Below are positions 36,791-42,762 of a stretch of DNA of 42,762 bases, piece by piece (the first letter of the stretch is position 1; the number at the start of each line of letters is the position of its first letter). The notes beneath the pieces are model-generated. The model searched no databases and had not been told where the DNA came from. It saw only the letters and a program-made list of their open reading frames with translations. The position numbers and the translations under genes are program-made. The DNA lies in NCBI RefSeq assembly GCF_008831285.2, contig NC_045145.1, positions 15,828,040-15,870,801 on the forward strand, read 5' to 3'. This DNA comes from Nymphaea colorata (Eukaryota > Streptophyta > Magnoliopsida > Nymphaeales > Nymphaeaceae).

Positions 36791-38382
36791 CGGGCACACT
36801 ACTAGTTTTACATCCAACAATTTTAGGATCAGACAGGACCACTGATCGAAGCCCACTACAGGCGGCAAGTGCAACAATTTCCATATCATATAAGACCGTT
36901 GATCCGGGCACACTACTGGTTTCAAATCCAACAATTTTAGAATCACACAAGACCGCTAATCGAAGCACATTACAGGCGGCAAATGCAATAATTTCTGGAT
37001 CATATAAGACCGTTGATCCGGACCCATTTTAGTTTCAAATTCAACAATTTTAGAATCAGACAAGATGAGTGATTTAAGCCCACTACGGGCGGCGAATGCA
37101 GCAATTTGCGGATCATATAAGACTGTTGATCCGAGCACACTATTAGTTTTACATCCAACAATTTTAGGATCAGACAAGACCACTGATCGAAGCCCACTAC
37201 AGGCGGCAAGTGCAACAATTTCCAGATCATATAAGACCGTTGATCCGGACACACTACTGGTTTCAAATCCAACAATTTTAGAATCACATAGGACCAGTAA
37301 TCGAAGCCCATTACAGGCCGCGAATGCAATAATTTCTGGATCATATAAGACCGTTGATCCGGGCCCAATCCTAGTTTCAAATCCAACAATTTTAGAATCA
37401 GACAAGACCACTGATTTAAGCCCACTACAGGCGGCGAATGCAACAATTTTCGGATCATATAAGACTGTTGATACGTGCACACTACTAGTTTTACATCCAA
37501 CAATTTTAGGATCAGATAAGACCATTGATCGAAGCCCACTACAGGCGGCAAGTGCAACAATTTCCATATCATATAAGACCGTTGATCCAGGCACATTACT
37601 GGTTTCAAATCCAACAATTTTAGAATCACACAAGACCAGTAATCGAAGCCCATTACAGGCGGCAAATGCAATAATTTCTGGATCATATAAGACCGTTGAT
37701 CCGGGCCCACTTCTAGTTTCAAATCCAACAATTTTAGAATCAGACAAGACCACTCATTTAAGCCCACTACAGAAGGCGAATGCAACAATTTTCGGATCAT
37801 ATAAGACTGTTGATCCGGGCACACTACTAGTTTTACATCCAACAATTTTAGGATCAGACAAGACCATTGATCCAAGCCCACTACAGGCGGCAAGTGCAAC
37901 AATTTTCAGATCATATAAGACCGTTGATCCGGACACACTACTGGTTTCAAATCCAACAATTTTAGAATCACACAGGACCAGTAATCGAAGCTCATTACGG
38001 GCCGCGAATGCAATAATTTCTGGATCATATAAGACCGTTGATCCGTGCCCACTTCTAGTTTCAAATCCAACAATTTTAGAATCAGACAAGACCACTGATT
38101 TAAGCCCACTACAGGCGGCGAATGCAACAATTTTCGGATCATATAAGACAGTTGATCCGGGCACACTTCTAGTTTTGCATCCAACAATTTTAGGATCAGA
38201 CAAGACCACTGATCGAAGCCCACTACAGGCGGCAAGTGCAACAATTTCCAGATCATATAAGACCGTTGATCCGGGCACACTACTGGTTTCAAATTCAACA
38301 ATTTTAGAATCACACAAGACCAGTAATCGAAGCCCATTACAGGCGGCGAATGCAATAATTTTCGGATCATATAAGACCGTTG
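36065..38382 (+). repeat. 2.3-kb satellite block duplicated at 40445-42762, copy 1
   Basis: Reading 36065-38382 against 40445-42762 (offset 4380) I find no difference over about 2318 bp, including all private variants and deletions. The right-hand copy runs into the window edge, so the true duplication is longer. Confidence 0.85.
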
Positions 38383-40444
38383 ATCCGGGCCCACTTCTAG
38401 TTTCAAATCCAACAATTTTAGAATCAGACAAGTCCACTGATTCAAGCCCACTACAGGCAGCGAAAGCAACAATTTGCGGATCATATAAGACTGTTGATCC
38501 TGGCACACTACTAGTTTTACATCCTACAATTTTAGGATTAGACAAGACCACTGATCGAAGACCACTACAGGCGGCAAGTGCAACAATTTCCAGATCATAT
38601 AAGACCGTTGATCCGGGCACAGTACTGGTTTCAAATCCAACAATTTTAGCATCACACAAGACCAGTAATCGAAGCCCATTACATGCGGCAAATGCAATAA
38701 TTTCTGGATCATATAAGACCGTTGATCCGGTCCCAATCCTAGTTTCAAATCCAACAATTTTAGAATCAGACAAGACCACTGATTTAAGCCCACTACAGGC
38801 GGCGAATGCAACAATTTTCGGATCATATAAGACTGTTGATCCGGGCACACTACTAGTTTTACATCCAACAATTTTAGGATCAGACAAGACCACTGATCCA
38901 AGCCCACTACAGGCGGCAAGTGCAACAATTTCCAGATCATATAAGACCGTTGATCCGGGCACACTACTGGTTTCAAATCCAACAATTTTAGAATCACACA
39001 AGACCAGTAATCGAAGCCCATTACAGACCGCGAATGCAATAATTTCTGGATCATATAAGACCGTTGATCCGGGCCCACTTCAAGTTTCAAATCCAACAAT
39101 TTTAGAATCAGACAAGACCACTGATTTAAGCCCACTACAGGCGGCGAATGCAACAATTTTCGGATCATATAAGACTCTTGATCCGGGCACACTACTAGTT
39201 TTACATCCAACAATTTTAGGATCAGACAAGACCACTGATCGAAGCCCACTACAGGCGGCAAGTGCAACAATTTCCAGATCATATAAGACCGTTGATCCGG
39301 ACACACTACTGGTTTCAAATCCAACAATTTTAGAATCACACAGGACCAGTAATCGAAGCCCATTACGGGCCGCGAATGCAATAATTTCTGGATCATATAA
39401 GACCGTTGATCTGGGCCCAATTCTAGTTTCAAATCCAACAATTTTAGAATCAGACAAGACCACTGATTTAAGCCCACTACAGGCGGCGAATGCAACAATT
39501 TTCGGATCATATAAGACTGTTGATCCGGGCACACTACTAGTTTTACATCCAACAATTTTAGGATGAGACAAGACCACTGATCGAAGCCCACTATAGGCGG
39601 CAAGTGCAACAATTTTCAGATCATATAAGACCGTTGATCCGGGCACACTACTGGTTTCAAATCCAACAATTTTAGAATCACACAGGACCAGTAATCGAAG
39701 CCCATTACAGGCCGCGAATGCAATAATTTCTGGATCATATAACACCGTTGATCCGGGCCCACTTCTAGTTTCAAATCCAACAATTTTAGAATCAGACAAG
39801 ACCACTGATTTAAGCCCACTACAGGCGGCGAATGCAACAATTTTCGGATCATATAAGACTGTTGATCCGGGCACACTTCTACTTTTGCATCCAACAATTT
39901 TAGGATCAGACAAGACCACTGATCGAAGCCCACTACAGGCGGCAAGTGCAACAATTTCCAGATCATATAAGACCGTTGATCCGGGCACACTACTGGTTTC
40001 AAATTCAACAATTTTAGAATCACACAAGACCAGTAATCGAAGCCCATTACAGGCGGCGAATGCAATAATTTTCGGATCATATAAGACCGTTGATCCGGGC
40101 CCACTTCTAGTTTCAAATCCAACAATTTTAGAATCAGACAAGTCCACTGATTCAAGCCCACTACAGGCAGCGAATGCAACAATTTGCGGATCATATAAGA
40201 CTGTTGATCCGGGCACACTACTAGTTTTACATCCAACAATTTTAGGATCAGACAAGACCACTGATCCAAGCCCACTACAGGCGGCAAGTGCAACAATTTC
40301 GAGATCATATAAGACCGTTGATCCGAGCACACTACTGGTTTCAAATCCAACAATTTTAGAATCACACAGGACCAGTAATCGAACGCCATTACAGGCCGCG
40401 AATGCAATAATTTCTGGATCATATAAGGCCGTTGATCCGGGCCA

Positions 40445-42762
40445 ACTTCTAGTTTCAAATCCAACAATTTTAGAATCAGACAAGACCACTGATTTAAGCC
40501 CACTACAGGCGGCGAATGCAACAATTTTCGGATCATATAAGACTGTTGATCCGGGCACGCTACTAGTTTTACATCCAACAATTTTAGGATCAGACATGAC
40601 CACTGATCGAAGCCCACTATAGGCGGCAAGTGCAACAATTTACAGATCATATAAGACCGTTGATACGGGCACACTACTGGTTTCAAATCCAACAATTTTA
40701 GAATCACACAGGACCAGTAATCGAAGCCCATTACAGGCCGCGAATGCAATAATTTCTGGATCATATAAGACTGTTGATCCGGGCCCACTTCTAGTTTCAA
40801 ATCCAACAATTTTAGAATCAGACAAGACCACTGATTTAAGCCCACTACAGGTGGCGAATGCAACAATTTTCGGATCATATAAGACTGAGCCCACTATAGG
40901 CGGCAAGTGCAACAATTTTCAGATCATATAAGACCGTTGATCCGGGCACACTACTGGTTTCAAATCCAACAATTTTAGAATCACATAGGACCAGTAATCG
41001 AAGCCCATTATAGGCCGCGAATGCAATAATTTCTGGATCATATAACACCGTTGATCCGGGCCCACTTCTAGTTTCAAATCCAACAATTTTAGAATCAGAC
41101 AAGACCACTGATTTAAGCCCACTACAGGCGGCGAATGCAACAATTTTCGGATCATATAAGACTGTTGATCCGGGCACACTACTAGTTTTACATCCAACAA
41201 TTTTAGGATCAGACAGGACCACTGATCGAAGCCCACTACAGGCGGCAAGTGCAACAATTTCCATATCATATAAGACCGTTGATCCGGGCACACTACTGGT
41301 TTCAAATCCAACAATTTTAGAATCACACAAGACCGCTAATCGAAGCACATTACAGGCGGCAAATGCAATAATTTCTGGATCATATAAGACCGTTGATCCG
41401 GACCCATTTTAGTTTCAAATTCAACAATTTTAGAATCAGACAAGATGAGTGATTTAAGCCCACTACGGGCGGCGAATGCAGCAATTTGCGGATCATATAA
41501 GACTGTTGATCCGAGCACACTATTAGTTTTACATCCAACAATTTTAGGATCAGACAAGACCACTGATCGAAGCCCACTACAGGCGGCAAGTGCAACAATT
41601 TCCAGATCATATAAGACCGTTGATCCGGACACACTACTGGTTTCAAATCCAACAATTTTAGAATCACATAGGACCAGTAATCGAAGCCCATTACAGGCCG
41701 CGAATGCAATAATTTCTGGATCATATAAGACCGTTGATCCGGGCCCAATCCTAGTTTCAAATCCAACAATTTTAGAATCAGACAAGACCACTGATTTAAG
41801 CCCACTACAGGCGGCGAATGCAACAATTTTCGGATCATATAAGACTGTTGATACGTGCACACTACTAGTTTTACATCCAACAATTTTAGGATCAGATAAG
41901 ACCATTGATCGAAGCCCACTACAGGCGGCAAGTGCAACAATTTCCATATCATATAAGACCGTTGATCCAGGCACATTACTGGTTTCAAATCCAACAATTT
42001 TAGAATCACACAAGACCAGTAATCGAAGCCCATTACAGGCGGCAAATGCAATAATTTCTGGATCATATAAGACCGTTGATCCGGGCCCACTTCTAGTTTC
42101 AAATCCAACAATTTTAGAATCAGACAAGACCACTCATTTAAGCCCACTACAGAAGGCGAATGCAACAATTTTCGGATCATATAAGACTGTTGATCCGGGC
42201 ACACTACTAGTTTTACATCCAACAATTTTAGGATCAGACAAGACCATTGATCCAAGCCCACTACAGGCGGCAAGTGCAACAATTTTCAGATCATATAAGA
42301 CCGTTGATCCGGACACACTACTGGTTTCAAATCCAACAATTTTAGAATCACACAGGACCAGTAATCGAAGCTCATTACGGGCCGCGAATGCAATAATTTC
42401 TGGATCATATAAGACCGTTGATCCGTGCCCACTTCTAGTTTCAAATCCAACAATTTTAGAATCAGACAAGACCACTGATTTAAGCCCACTACAGGCGGCG
42501 AATGCAACAATTTTCGGATCATATAAGACAGTTGATCCGGGCACACTTCTAGTTTTGCATCCAACAATTTTAGGATCAGACAAGACCACTGATCGAAGCC
42601 CACTACAGGCGGCAAGTGCAACAATTTCCAGATCATATAAGACCGTTGATCCGGGCACACTACTGGTTTCAAATTCAACAATTTTAGAATCACACAAGAC
42701 CAGTAATCGAAGCCCATTACAGGCGGCGAATGCAATAATTTTCGGATCATATAAGACCGTTG
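40445..42762 (+). repeat. 2.3-kb satellite block, copy 2 (runs off the window)
   Basis: Apparently identical to 36065-38382. To its left, about 40200-40640 matches 35200-35640 at offset 4999; the offset changes by 619 because one copy contains the extra tandem block. Confidence 0.85.

Larger units (their letters stand above)
29357..42762 (+). repeat. Tandem satellite array, right segment
   Basis: Same satellite and strand as upstream of the element, continuing to the window end. It contains recent block duplications at 1139-, 619- and 4380/4999-bp offsets and consecutive A-type monomers around 30720-30900 and 31860-32040 that break the A-B-C order. A local deletion removes most of a half-unit near 33965. 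No other gene is seen in this 13.4-kb stretch; its long open frames on both strands are satellite periodicity. Confidence 0.97.

Noticed and set aside
1-42762. Calling the array centromeric
   Set aside because: The sequence shows a satellite with nested repeats but nothing that distinguishes centromeric from pericentromeric, subtelomeric or interstitial location; no telomere motif or centromere-specific chromovirus is present in the window.

Overview
The window is plant nuclear heterochromatin: one long head-to-tail tandem satellite array, all in the same orientation, interrupted by a Ty1/copia LTR retrotransposon and by a truncated second copy of that element's 5' end. The plant assignment rests on the element (plant-type copia gag-pol, primer-binding site matching initiator tRNA-Met, YVDD reverse transcriptase) and on C-to-T type differences in CG/CHG contexts between its LTR copies. 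I do not recognise the satellite family or the species.

Layout: 1-19875 satellite; 19876-20337 truncated element (one LTR, primer-binding site, start of leader); 20338-24135 satellite; 24136-29356 full-length copia element (5221 bp, LTRs of 281 and 282 bp, perfect 5-bp target-site duplication GGATC); 29357-42762 satellite to the window edge. There are no cellular genes, tRNAs, rRNAs or CRISPR arrays. The very long open frames over the satellite exist because the monomer is 114 bp (38 codons) and has stop-free frames on both strands.

The satellite is nested. Two related 57-bp half-units (about two thirds identical) make a 114-bp monomer. Three monomer variants (A, B, C) make a 342-bp trimer, and larger blocks (570, 619, about 684, 736, 1139, 1253 bp, and a block of at least 2.3 kb at offset 4380) are themselves duplicated. 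Most half-units carry a dyad GATCA-N11-TGATC, and one half-unit type has changed both arms together (AATCA-N11-TGATT). Many irregularities are 57-bp deletions between half-units.

The retrotransposon has one gag-pol frame with two visible lesions: a TGA just before the gag zinc knuckle, and a 20-bp tandem duplication between integrase and reverse transcriptase that shifts the frame. The catalytic motifs I checked in protease, integrase, RT and RNase H are present. The truncated copy at 19876 is best read as a duplicate of the 5' junction of the full element, since about 0.8 kb of upstream satellite is shared at the same 4260-bp offset. Blocks near 35.5 and 40.5 kb look like unoccupied versions of the same insertion site.
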